Program-made: the position numbers and the translations under genes | IMG/VR virus record: IMGVR_UViG_3300043437_000372 | Coordinates: 1-21,078 of that record | Strand: one strand, 5' to 3' | DNA length: 21,078 nt | Source of the DNA: a virus | Shown: piece by piece, positions 12,378 through 18,517 of the stretch | Numbering within the stretch: position 1 is the first letter of the stretch | Layout: each line of letters starts with the position of its first letter | The notes under the pieces: model-generated | The model's database searches: none | What the model was told of the DNA's origin: nothing | What the model saw: the letters and a program-made list of their open reading frames with translations, nothing else

Positions 12378-12434
12378 GCCGAAGACACTGACCTTGTAAT
12401 ACACCGCAGACAACCTGTCAACAGTGTCTTCGGC
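12378..12434. repeat. 13-bp inverted repeat framing promoter copy 4
   Basis: Perfect arms GCCGAAGACACTG (12378-12390) and CAGTGTCTTCGGC (12422-12434) enclose 31 nt that contain the whole promoter copy 4. The right arm begins at the base after the -35, inside the last codons of the RuvC-like gene. A read-through transcript from the upstream operon would fold this into a 13-bp stem; a transcript from the enclosed promoter could not. Confidence 0.75.
12393..12421 (-). promoter_or_regulatory. Promoter copy 4 (imperfect palindrome)
   Basis: On the - strand TTGACA (12421-12416), 10 nt, then GGTGT-ATT-ACAAG (12405-12393). The register is the same as in copies 1-3, but the last two bases of the palindrome are changed. 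The -10 at 17-nt spacing is TACAAG. The TGA stop of the RuvC-like gene lies inside the -35. It would start a transcript near 12384 that runs through the leader toward the DnaD-like gene. Confidence 0.7.
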
Positions 12435-12900
12435 CGTACTCCCAGATCAGGAGGGAGTCGGATGTCTTGAGCGTGATCGGAATGCCCGGAAAGAGCTCCT
12501 GAGCACGGCCCTTGAGCTTGTTCTTCCACTCTGTCTTGGAGAGTCCCTTGGAGTTTCCAAGCCCGAGTTCCTTCTGCCACGTCTGCGGAGGGACGCGCTC
12601 GATGCGGTATCCGAGAGCCATGGCGGCACCAAGGACGATACCGAAATTTTCAAACATCACTGCAGCCATTGAGCCGGGTATTCCCTTCCCGCCACCCATG
12701 GGCACAAACCGTGGAAGCTGCTCGATGTGAAGAACAGTGTATCCCTTCAGCACTAGATCGCCCAAGAGCTTGACCGTATCAGTCGGCTCCTGAGGCATTG
12801 GCACTGCGGTCATCGGTCCATCGCCGTTTTTCCATGCAATGCCTCCTGAGGCACCCGGGTCGATGGCAATGTGCCAGTAGTCACTTGGTGGGTTGATCAT
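12418..12900 (-). CDS. RuvC-like Holliday junction resolvase
   Basis: This 160-aa RNase-H-fold protein shows the RuvC pattern. First strand AIDPGASGGIAW has the first acidic residue Asp 14. VLHIEQLP has Glu 60. The GYRIERVPPQTWQKELGL block (about 97-114) is typical, and TSDSLLIWEYG near the C-terminus gives the final Asp 148. Such enzymes cut branched DNA, resolving recombination or packaging intermediates with Mg ions. The length is normal for phage RuvC-like nucleases. It overlaps the preceding Zn-protein gene by 20 nt, and its own stop lies in promoter copy 4. Confidence 0.85.
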   Translation of the reverse strand: MINPPSDYWHIAIDPGASGGIAWKNGDGPMTAVPMPQEPTDTVKLLGDLVLKGYTVLHIEQLPRFVPMGGGKGIPGSMAAVMFENFGIVLGAAMALGYRIERVPPQTWQKELGLGNSKGLSKTEWKNKLKGRAQELFPGIPITLKTSDSLLIWEYGRRHC

Positions 12901-13120
12901 CGGAGAATGCTTCGGGTGGGTAACTGATAAGGCCTGCTTTCACCATGCGTTCCATCATCGGCCAGTTTGGACCACGGCGCGGATCGGCGTTGCACTTGGG
13001 TGCGTACCAAAGTTTGCGGGCGCACTCAACGCAGGTTGGCCTGCCCGACCAGAAGTTTTTGGTCGGCTGAGTGCGCCCGCATCTGATGCAGGTTTTCGTT
13101 AACTCTTCTTTTTGGCCCAT
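12881..13120 (-). CDS. Small zinc-finger-like protein, 79 aa
   Basis: The protein contains CIRCG (about 11-15) and CVECAR (about 30-35), a CxxC-x15-CxxC zinc ribbon like those in phage HNH-associated or replication accessory proteins. It continues with a Trp/Pro/Met-rich tail (GPNWPMMERMVKAGLISYPP). The HNH catalytic residues are not present, so nuclease activity is not supported. The ATG at 13120 overlaps the exonuclease gene by 22 nt, and its end overlaps the RuvC-like gene. It may help one of these enzymes bind DNA (inference from context). Confidence 0.72.
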   Translation of the reverse strand: MGQKEELTKTCIRCGRTQPTKNFWSGRPTCVECARKLWYAPKCNADPRRGPNWPMMERMVKAGLISYPPEAFSDDQPTK

Positions 13121-14061
13121 TCGGGAATGGATACACGACCGCGCACGCCATTTAGAGGGCGCTCCCAGACATCAGTCTTGAAGCACTCTGCGAGAGTTTC
13201 GAGGTGACGCTTGTTGATGGCTCGACCGGCCTCGATTGAATCCGTGTCGAGTTCGAGAGTGATGCAGACGTACGGAGGTAGTTTTTCAGCCACAATGAAG
13301 ACCCACTGACTCTTCTTAACATGAGTCGTGAATGGGTCGTCAGTCGCCGTCAGCATGTTGTACAGATCGATGTACCACGCAGCCTGTTGAGCGTAGCCCC
13401 ACTTCTTGATGGAGTAGGAGAAGTCGTCAGGATTTGCATAGCCTCGATCTACGGTCTTGAGGTCGGCGATCACCTCGGCATTTTTGCTCTTCGGGTCACA
13501 GATGATATCAGCCTTACCCTTGATGCGAATCTTGCGCCCGTTGACCATGATGGTCTTGAACATGGCAACCTCTTTCATCGCGCCACTCATCAGCTGCATG
13601 GCGTCAGGATTCAACTGAACACCACCAGTGATACCACTGATCTGAGTAACCTCATCCTGAGAAAGCATGGTCTTGTGGCCGTGCTCTTTGTTCCAATCTT
13701 CCCACCACTTGATTGCAGCGATCGTTTCGTCGCTTGGTTTCTTGGCGTTGATCTGCGCCGACGTTGGTTTCCTTGGAGCATCGACCGGCTCAAGAACTAC
13801 CTGTTTGGCGTATTCTTCCGCCTCAAGAACCGACAGGTGAGTCAGAGTTCCAATGTACTGAGCGCCCGTCTGCTCAGCACGGTATCCTCCGAACTTCTTG
13901 GAGTAGAAGTGGGCAGGCGAAATAGACATCTCCTTCAGGTCAGAGATCGCGATTGCTGGGTCACGCCTGTACACCGTTTCGTCCAGCAGATGATGGATTC
14001 CATCTGGAACAAGAGTCGGCTCCAGAAACAGAGGAACAGCTTCGGTAGATTGAGTTTCCAT
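13099..14061 (-). CDS. PD-(D/E)XK exonuclease, RecE/Cas4-like
   Basis: This 320-aa protein follows the phage RecB/RecE-type nuclease plan. AISDLKEMSISPAHF (about 38-52) is the substrate-gate helix and GTLTHLSVLE (about 71-80) holds conserved His 75 and Glu 80. KGKADII has active-site Asp 185 and VIADLKT has Asp 200 and Lys 202. WGYAQQAAWY has Gln 225. Such nucleases trim double-stranded DNA ends 5'-to-3' to feed annealing recombination. It lies directly after a Sak4-like ATPase, consistent with a recombination module. The start ATG has no Shine-Dalgarno and sits in a GAACTGAACC-ATG context that recurs at 16769. Confidence 0.88.
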   Translation of the reverse strand: METQSTEAVPLFLEPTLVPDGIHHLLDETVYRRDPAIAISDLKEMSISPAHFYSKKFGGYRAEQTGAQYIGTLTHLSVLEAEEYAKQVVLEPVDAPRKPTSAQINAKKPSDETIAAIKWWEDWNKEHGHKTMLSQDEVTQISGITGGVQLNPDAMQLMSGAMKEVAMFKTIMVNGRKIRIKGKADIICDPKSKNAEVIADLKTVDRGYANPDDFSYSIKKWGYAQQAAWYIDLYNMLTATDDPFTTHVKKSQWVFIVAEKLPPYVCITLELDTDSIEAGRAINKRHLETLAECFKTDVWERPLNGVRGRVSIPEWAKKKS

Positions 14062-14081
14062 GGTTCAGTTCAATCAACGTG

Positions 14082-14948
14082 TCAGGCTGTGGCCTTGGCG
14101 AGGAATGCGGTCGTGTTTGACAGGATCTTCTCGGCGTTGGTTACAGACAGATCCCGGAATGTTTGACCTTCTTTGATCCACCCAAGCGTGACGAGGAACG
14201 TGTTGGCCTTGGGTTCATTAGCGCCGATGACAGCGGTCAACTGCGTCTTCCATAACGGCTCACCACCAGACAGACGCCATGCTTCAAGCTGCGCACCGGT
14301 CTCCTCTGTAATCTGGAAGATCTTGTCAACGAAGAGGCCAGAGCGGTCCTTGCTGACAGCGGCCTGATGGTTGAGAGCCACGTCGAACACGGTGGTGAAC
14401 TCGTATTCGATTCCGTCGCGCATGATCGGTGCGAGGCCGACCTTCTTGATCTGAGTCTTGCCGCGGTCGTCCTTCTCTTGAACGTAGTCCATCTTGGATC
14501 GCATGCAGCAGATGACGTGGGCTGGAGACTGAAGCACGGCCTTGACGATTCCGCCGAACTTATCGCCAGCAATCTTCCAGTTGGTGTAGGAGTTTCCTCC
14601 GCGCTGATCGAGCTTGTCTTTGTAGTCGAGGATTCCTTCCCAGAAGTGCGACGCGCTATCGATGACGATGGCACCATACCCAGCTTCGACAGCCGCGTTG
14701 ACCCCATCGACGAACTTCTCGTTGTCGAACGGAGGAGCAATATCGAGCGTGTCAAAGTCGAAGCGGTCAGCGTACAGGGACGCAGAACGATTCTCGGTAT
14801 CGATGAGCGCGATCTTGCCGCTGGGTCCAACAAGACCCCGAGCGAGTCGCAGCGACGAGTAGGTTTTTCCGGAGCCGGACGGACCAGTGACCGCGAGTTT
14901 CAGGAAGACCTTCTCGCGGGTTGCTTTGCGAAACAGTGGTGTAGACAT
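14082..14948 (-). CDS. Sak4-like RecA-fold ATPase
   Basis: This 288-aa AAA/RecA-core ATPase has Walker A GPSGSGKT (22-29), a conserved IDTEN (about 49-53), Walker B AIVIDS (93-98) and a SASHFWEG continuation. The rest matches phage Sak4-type proteins: ICCMRSK (about 148-154), then KVGLAPIMRDGIEYEF. Sak4 proteins are single-strand annealing partners of phage recombination that act with an SSB. The C-terminal part (about 230-288) is a small helical domain with NAEKILSN. It is first in the recombination unit that follows promoter copy 5, with a roughly 30-nt leader holding a small hairpin and no clear Shine-Dalgarno. Confidence 0.9.
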   Translation of the reverse strand: MSTPLFRKATREKVFLKLAVTGPSGSGKTYSSLRLARGLVGPSGKIALIDTENRSASLYADRFDFDTLDIAPPFDNEKFVDGVNAAVEAGYGAIVIDSASHFWEGILDYKDKLDQRGGNSYTNWKIAGDKFGGIVKAVLQSPAHVICCMRSKMDYVQEKDDRGKTQIKKVGLAPIMRDGIEYEFTTVFDVALNHQAAVSKDRSGLFVDKIFQITEETGAQLEAWRLSGGEPLWKTQLTAVIGANEPKANTFLVTLGWIKEGQTFRDLSVTNAEKILSNTTAFLAKATA

Positions 14949-14960
14949 GGTTTTGAATGA

Positions 14961-14977
14961 CTTGGCTTAATGCCAAG
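14961..14977 (-). promoter_or_regulatory. Leader hairpin upstream of the Sak4-like gene
   Basis: CTTGGC (14961-14966) and GCCAAG (14972-14977) form a 6-bp stem with a 5-nt loop in the short leader between promoter copy 5 and the ATG at 14948. No T-run follows, so translation or stability control is more likely than termination. Confidence 0.45.
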
Positions 14978-14986
14978 CCGAGAGTA

Positions 14987-15015
14987 GGTGTAAAACACCA
15001 CGAGTCAACACCTAA
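14987..15015 (-). promoter_or_regulatory. Promoter-like site with palindrome (copy 5)
   Basis: On the - strand the perfect palindrome GGTGT-TTT-ACACC (14999-14987) has the same core as copy 1. The hexamer in the -35 register is TTAGGT (15015-15010), a poor match, while a TTGACT lies 7 nt too close. The TAG stop of the dNMP-kinase gene falls inside the -35 register, as in copies 1 and 4. So it is clearly the same element, but possibly a weaker or more regulated promoter. Confidence 0.6.
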
Positions 15016-15524
15016 CGAGTTTGGAGATATACGTCTCCCACAGCGGCGAAGCGGCTCACCCGGTCCCAGAGCACATCGATCGAAGAGTCGTTGATGATCG
15101 TGTCATGGATCACACCGCCGTCGTAGAGCTCCTGCAGACGCATGCGCTCCCAATCGGTGGCGGGTTCTACTCCAGGGCGACGGATGCGCAGGATGATGCC
15201 GCCACGTTTGATCCACTCTTTGGCCTCGCGTAAGCGAACCAATCGGGTGTTCACGGCGTAGTTGGGAAGAGAGTTGAAAAACTCTCCCATAACCCCGTCG
15301 TAGTTCACCTCACCCCACTGCTCAAGGATCGGGCGGATCTGCTTCTTTTGGGTGTCGTTCTCAGTGAAAGCTGAGAACCCAAGATGCTGCTGCACCAGCG
15401 AATCGATCTGGCGCTTGATGATGTCACCGAACGCAATGCGCTTCCATCCGAGGTTGATAAGCCTCGTCGCGGCGGCGTCCTTACCTTCACGGGCGTAACC
15501 CGCGAACGCAATCAGGTTAGCCAT
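15012..15524 (-). CDS. Deoxynucleoside monophosphate kinase-like protein
   Basis: This 170-aa P-loop protein starts LIAFAGYAREGKDAAATRL, the GxxxxGK form with Gly 9 and Lys 15 seen in T4-gp1-type dNMP kinases and adenylate-kinase relatives. KRIAFGDIIKRQ (about 28-39) and a central EQWG segment (about 68-71) fit that family, as does RLREAKEWIKRGGIILRIRRPG (about 97-118). The C-terminal DTIINDSSIDVLWDRV is the usual closing block. It would phosphorylate dNMPs to dNDPs for phage DNA synthesis, in line with ThyX elsewhere in the window. It follows the virion-like gene after 7 nt, and its end overlaps promoter copy 5. Confidence 0.86.
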   Translation of the reverse strand: MANLIAFAGYAREGKDAAATRLINLGWKRIAFGDIIKRQIDSLVQQHLGFSAFTENDTQKKQIRPILEQWGEVNYDGVMGEFFNSLPNYAVNTRLVRLREAKEWIKRGGIILRIRRPGVEPATDWERMRLQELYDGGVIHDTIINDSSIDVLWDRVSRFAAVGDVYLQTR

Positions 15525-15531
15525 GAGATGG

Positions 15532-15999
15532 TTAGTTCTGGAACTTCAGAGGGGTCTGAAAGTCGATGGTGAACACCGATGCGGAGGAGGAGACAGTGCC
15601 GTCGAAGTTGATGTACGCCAGCAATGAGCTCGTGGCCGGATTGCCAGTGGGAAGATAGATGATCGCGCCTTTAGCCGTGATGGTCGAACCGCCAGCGCCA
15701 AGGCCCCACTGCACATCGTTGATGTCAACCTGCACGAAATTTCCAGACTGATTGGTGGTGGTCGTAATGTTTCCGAGTACCTTGCCGCCAGTGTCGTAAC
15801 CGGAACCGGACGCTTCAACAGCGCCAGCAGCAAGTGCGTCGCTCAGGTTGATGTGAGCCTTGGAGTGGGTGTAGCTCGACGACGAGCCAAGAAGCAGCAC
15901 TTTGTACGGAGGAGTTGATCCTGCGGGGGTTGTGGCGAGAGTCATGGTCCCAGAGATGATCTGCTCCAGAGCCTTGTTGTAGATGGTGGTCGTAGCCAT
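15532..15999 (-). CDS. Putative virion structural protein
   Basis: This 155-aa protein is rich in Ser, Thr, Gly and Ala, with alternating beta strands (YKVLLLGSSSSYTHSKAHINL, then SGNFVQVDINDVQWGLG, AKGAIIYLPTGN, LLAYINFDG, and VFTIDFQTPLKF). It resembles small phage proteins of the head-decoration or tail-associated kind, in which an N-terminal NKALEQI helix precedes a beta domain. The exact place in the particle cannot be told. It lies between DUF5872-like and nucleotide-kinase genes. A hairpin is present just upstream, and no Shine-Dalgarno is visible at the ATG. Confidence 0.68.
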   Translation of the reverse strand: MATTTIYNKALEQIISGTMTLATTPAGSTPPYKVLLLGSSSSYTHSKAHINLSDALAAGAVEASGSGYDTGGKVLGNITTTTNQSGNFVQVDINDVQWGLGAGGSTITAKGAIIYLPTGNPATSSLLAYINFDGTVSSSASVFTIDFQTPLKFQN

Positions 16000-16012
16000 A
16001 AATCGTTTGGTG

Positions 16013-16034
16013 CCTACACGGTTTCCGTGTGAGG
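16013..16034 (-). promoter_or_regulatory. Hairpin upstream of the virion-like gene
   Basis: ACACGG (16016-16021) pairs with CCGTGT (16025-16030) around a 3-nt loop, extended by CCT/AGG with one bulged base. It lies 13 nt before the ATG at 15999, in the 51-nt gap after the DUF5872-like gene. No T-run follows on the - strand. Confidence 0.45.
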
Positions 16035-16050
16035 CGAAAGTCGGAGTCGT

Positions 16051-16455
16051 TTAGTCGCGGTACTTTGCGGTCTTGCTTGCGATCGATCTTGGTTGGCGGA
16101 CGAACTGTTTTCCAGCCCTCATGCCAGCACGCTTCTTGGCGCTGGTCGCAGCATACTCCGAGTCGCTTAGGGCCTCTCGAGCTTTTCGTGGCAGGTATCG
16201 CTCCCCCGTGGCACCACGGCCGACGACGGAGTTTTTTCCGCTCTTGGTGCCCCAGTCTTCACGGGTCCATTTGGACAGGCTGTTCGACGGAGACTTGGAA
16301 CCCTTGTATGAGCCGCCACGATCCTTGTAACGGCTCACAGCAATTTGAGCCTTGCGGGCGCTCCACTGGCCGGGTCGTCCACCTTTCGATGACGCCTTCA
16401 CCTCGCGGACAATCCGGCTCCACAGAGACGGGTTGGACTTGGATGCAACTTTCAC
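16051..16455 (-). CDS. DUF5872-like basic protein (GTG start)
   Basis: This 134-aa, very basic protein matches the DUF5872 pattern I know from phages and large viruses: WSARKAQIAVSRYK (about 31-44), LSKWTREDWGTKSGKNS (about 60-76), GERYLPRKAREALSDSEYAAT (about 84-104) and QPRSIASKTAKYRD at the end. Its function is unknown. The high Lys/Arg content suggests contact with nucleic acid, for instance a packaged or DNA-coating protein (inference). The start is GTG 16455, forming a GTGA overlap with the preceding basic-protein gene. Confidence 0.78.
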   Translation of the reverse strand: MKVASKSNPSLWSRIVREVKASSKGGRPGQWSARKAQIAVSRYKDRGGSYKGSKSPSNSLSKWTREDWGTKSGKNSVVGRGATGERYLPRKAREALSDSEYAATSAKKRAGMRAGKQFVRQPRSIASKTAKYRD

Positions 16456-16769
16456 CAGAGAATCCTTCTCGCCCAGTAGTTTGCAGAGAACTTGTCGTTC
16501 TTGGTCAACTCGCCACTCTTGTTGCGGATACCCCCTGATCGAGCGAGATAGTTCGCCCTACGCTTGGGATTCTTGTGCTTTGTGAAATCGCTGTATCCGC
16601 GATGGCCAAACGGGACAACCTTGACCTTGTTACCCTTTTTGGCGAGCACCCGTTTCTTGTTGGTGTCTCCAGCAGGAGCGGCCTTGGGCTTGTTGAAGCC
16701 GGGGAACCGTTCTCCCCGATAGATGACACCACCGGACGGAAGACGTTTGACACCCTTGATTGCTGGCAT
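16452..16769 (-). CDS. Basic phage protein, 105 aa
   Basis: The ATG at 16769 is preceded by AAGGAG at about 9-nt spacing. The N-terminal half is Lys/Gly/Pro-rich. The C-terminal half reads KVKVVPFGHRGYSDFTKHKNPKRRANYLARSGG and then LTKNDKFSANYWARRILW (residues about 48-105). This pattern of a VxFG strand, a KHKNPKRRxxYLARS helix and a terminal YWARRxLW is seen in small viral proteins that often accompany DUF5872-like genes. The function is unknown, but the strongly positive charge suggests nucleic acid contact. It is coupled to the following gene. Confidence 0.72.
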   Translation of the reverse strand: MPAIKGVKRLPSGGVIYRGERFPGFNKPKAAPAGDTNKKRVLAKKGNKVKVVPFGHRGYSDFTKHKNPKRRANYLARSGGIRNKSGELTKNDKFSANYWARRILW

Positions 16770-16772
16770 GGT

Positions 16773-17291
16773 TCAGTTCTCCTTGATTTCAACAGTATCG
16801 GCCACGCCATTGCTGGCGTTAACCATCACGTTGACCTGCGTTGGGCCAACCTGAGCACGCGGAGCGAATCCTGGCAACACTACCATAGCCTCAGCTTTGG
16901 CGGTCTCAGCCGCCTGCTGGGCCGACTTGATCAGAAGCTCGGCAGCCTTGTTGGATTCGCTGATCAGGGATGCGTGGACCTTCATCACGCCGATCATCGA
17001 TTCTGGATCAGGAAACTCACGGTTCTCGATCGCAGACTCGCAGAAGTCCATGGCCCTGTCAGTGCGTGCCAGATTCATGGCGAGTCGCGATCTTCCAAGA
17101 TGGATTGCGCCAACCTGAGATACGAACTCGCCAAAAATTCCAGCGGCCTTCAGCTGCTTGGCGTCAATGATATTGAACCCCGCCTCGCGCGCGGCCTTCT
17201 CGGCAACCGCCATAGAGATCGGAGGCTTGCCGCCCACTGGGCGTGCAGGCTGAGTAGCGGAATCGTTTTGTTCAGCTGGGATTGGTGTCAT
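16773..17291 (-). CDS. Hypothetical 172-aa protein near terminase
   Basis: The ATG at 17291 overlaps the stop of the 409-aa gene (ATGA), which favours this start over one 33 nt upstream. The protein has a disordered N-terminus (about 1-25, Pro/Ala/Gln-rich), a helical middle (about 28-140, with AVAEKAAREAGFNIIDAKQLKAAG near the start and a long Ala/Glu/Lys-rich helix near the end), and a short strand-like C-terminus. It might be a small-terminase or scaffold-like protein judged by place and helical build, but no family motif supports that. Confidence 0.68.
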   Translation of the reverse strand: MTPIPAEQNDSATQPARPVGGKPPISMAVAEKAAREAGFNIIDAKQLKAAGIFGEFVSQVGAIHLGRSRLAMNLARTDRAMDFCESAIENREFPDPESMIGVMKVHASLISESNKAAELLIKSAQQAAETAKAEAMVVLPGFAPRAQVGPTQVNVMVNASNGVADTVEIKEN

Positions 17292-17550
17292 TGATCCAGT
17301 TTTTCTTGAGATTGATTTCCACAAGCCAGCACTCCTTGTCCCGTAACTTGGCAGCGAGGGGTATGTAACACCAGCACCCCACTGTCGAGCGGCCTAAATC
17401 CGGGTGCTTCATCGTCTCCCCGTGGTGTCCGCATGTCTTCATCCGCTTGTTGTAAAGCGGACATTTTGAACAGGCGTTCAGCCTTTTCCTCCAGATACTT
17501 CGCGGAGTCCTCGATTCCGAGGAAATCATCAACGCTGCTGTCGCTGCCAT
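17272..17550 (-). CDS. Cys-rich zinc-ribbon-like protein overlapping the 409-aa gene
   Basis: In a frame different from the 409-aa gene, the stretch RLNACSKCPLYNKRMKTCG, then GCWCYIPLAAKLRDKECWLVEI, follows a familiar phage pattern (CxxCPxYN...TCG...GCxCxxxxKA...CW), so I take it as real. Two paired-Cys clusters suggest one or two zinc sites. The start is uncertain: ATG 17550 gives 92 aa and ATG 17529 gives 85 aa, both without a Shine-Dalgarno. It overlaps the 409-aa gene by up to 263 nt and the next gene by 20 nt, very unusual in this window. A past frameshift that lengthened the 409-aa frame is a good alternative. Confidence 0.62.
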   Translation of the reverse strand: MAATAALMISSESRTPRSIWRKRLNACSKCPLYNKRMKTCGHHGETMKHPDLGRSTVGCWCYIPLAAKLRDKECWLVEINLKKNWINDTNPS

Positions 17551-18517
17551 CGTCGCATTCAAGAACCGTTGCAGGGCCAAGGACAGTGGGAGATGCTTGA
17601 ACAAACTGCATACCCCGCTGACCACGACGCCACAGTACTCGGCAAGTCGGCGCAGTCTCTTTTTGAATGTGAGCAGATAATATCTCATAAACGGTCTCTT
17701 CAATTTGCGAAACACGGTTGGCCCAGCGTTTAACGTAAGAGATTGATCCAAGTTGGGCGGCCGACCTCCCCTCTACATCGTCACAGTTCTTTTCCCAGTC
17801 TGAGTCGTGCAACACCTCTACAGTCCAGGAGAAAAGGGGATTTCCTCGACGCATGTGGCACTCGGTCAATTCAGACAATCTCACAACCCTTGATGCGGCT
17901 GTGAACGCCATAGACAGCAGCCTATTTGGCTCTCGCACCATAAGCGCCTTGCGGAGCGTTGGGTATCGTGCGAGCACAATCTCCTTCCAGTTGCGTCGGT
18001 ACGGAACCGCGGCCAATCGGATTGACCCAAGATTCAGCGTATTTCCAGCAAGCAACCATCCAGGAATCGCTTGTGTAATTGCTAAATATGAGACAATTAG
18101 TAGATCTTTGCTAACACCTGAAATTGATGCAACGTGATCGATGAACGGATCTGATGAATGAGTTTTCTTGGTCGGTTTTGCTCGTTTAACTTGCTCAGGC
18201 TCAACCGTTGGTCGCTTTGCCTGACACCCGTCCCAGATGTAATAGAACTCAGGTGTAATTCCTCCAGCCTTGGTGGCAACATGATTGAACGCGCTAACCT
18301 CTAACAACCACCCAGACTTCAACGTGGTTGCACCTTGATGTGTTAGTACCCGCTCAATCTCACCTGACTGAGCAAACCCAAGAGGCACAGCCGGAATGAC
18401 GTGAACGTATCCAACTTCATCCACAACGCAGTGCTGGCATTTGAGTGGAATAGACCAACCAGAATCTCTTACGACCCAGAGTTCGATGTCCCGATCGTTG
18501 CAGTAGATGAGCTTCAT
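17288..18517 (-). CDS. Unknown 409-aa protein after terminase
   Basis: The ATG at 18517 overlaps the terminase stop (ATGA), so it is coupled to packaging-gene translation. The N-terminal part (about 1-95) looks beta-rich (KLIYCNDRDIELWVVRDSGW at the start). A Lys/Pro linker follows (about 100-120), then a mainly helical region with several Trp and Arg (about 125-330). The last about 85 residues lie over the Cys-rich gene in another frame and look less protein-like. Base use appears more AT-rich than neighbouring genes, hinting at recent acquisition. I recognise no family or motif. Confidence 0.7.
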   Translation of the reverse strand: MKLIYCNDRDIELWVVRDSGWSIPLKCQHCVVDEVGYVHVIPAVPLGFAQSGEIERVLTHQGATTLKSGWLLEVSAFNHVATKAGGITPEFYYIWDGCQAKRPTVEPEQVKRAKPTKKTHSSDPFIDHVASISGVSKDLLIVSYLAITQAIPGWLLAGNTLNLGSIRLAAVPYRRNWKEIVLARYPTLRKALMVREPNRLLSMAFTAASRVVRLSELTECHMRRGNPLFSWTVEVLHDSDWEKNCDDVEGRSAAQLGSISYVKRWANRVSQIEETVYEILSAHIQKETAPTCRVLWRRGQRGMQFVQASPTVLGPATVLECDDGSDSSVDDFLGIEDSAKYLEEKAERLFKMSALQQADEDMRTPRGDDEAPGFRPLDSGVLVLHTPRCQVTGQGVLACGNQSQEKLDQ

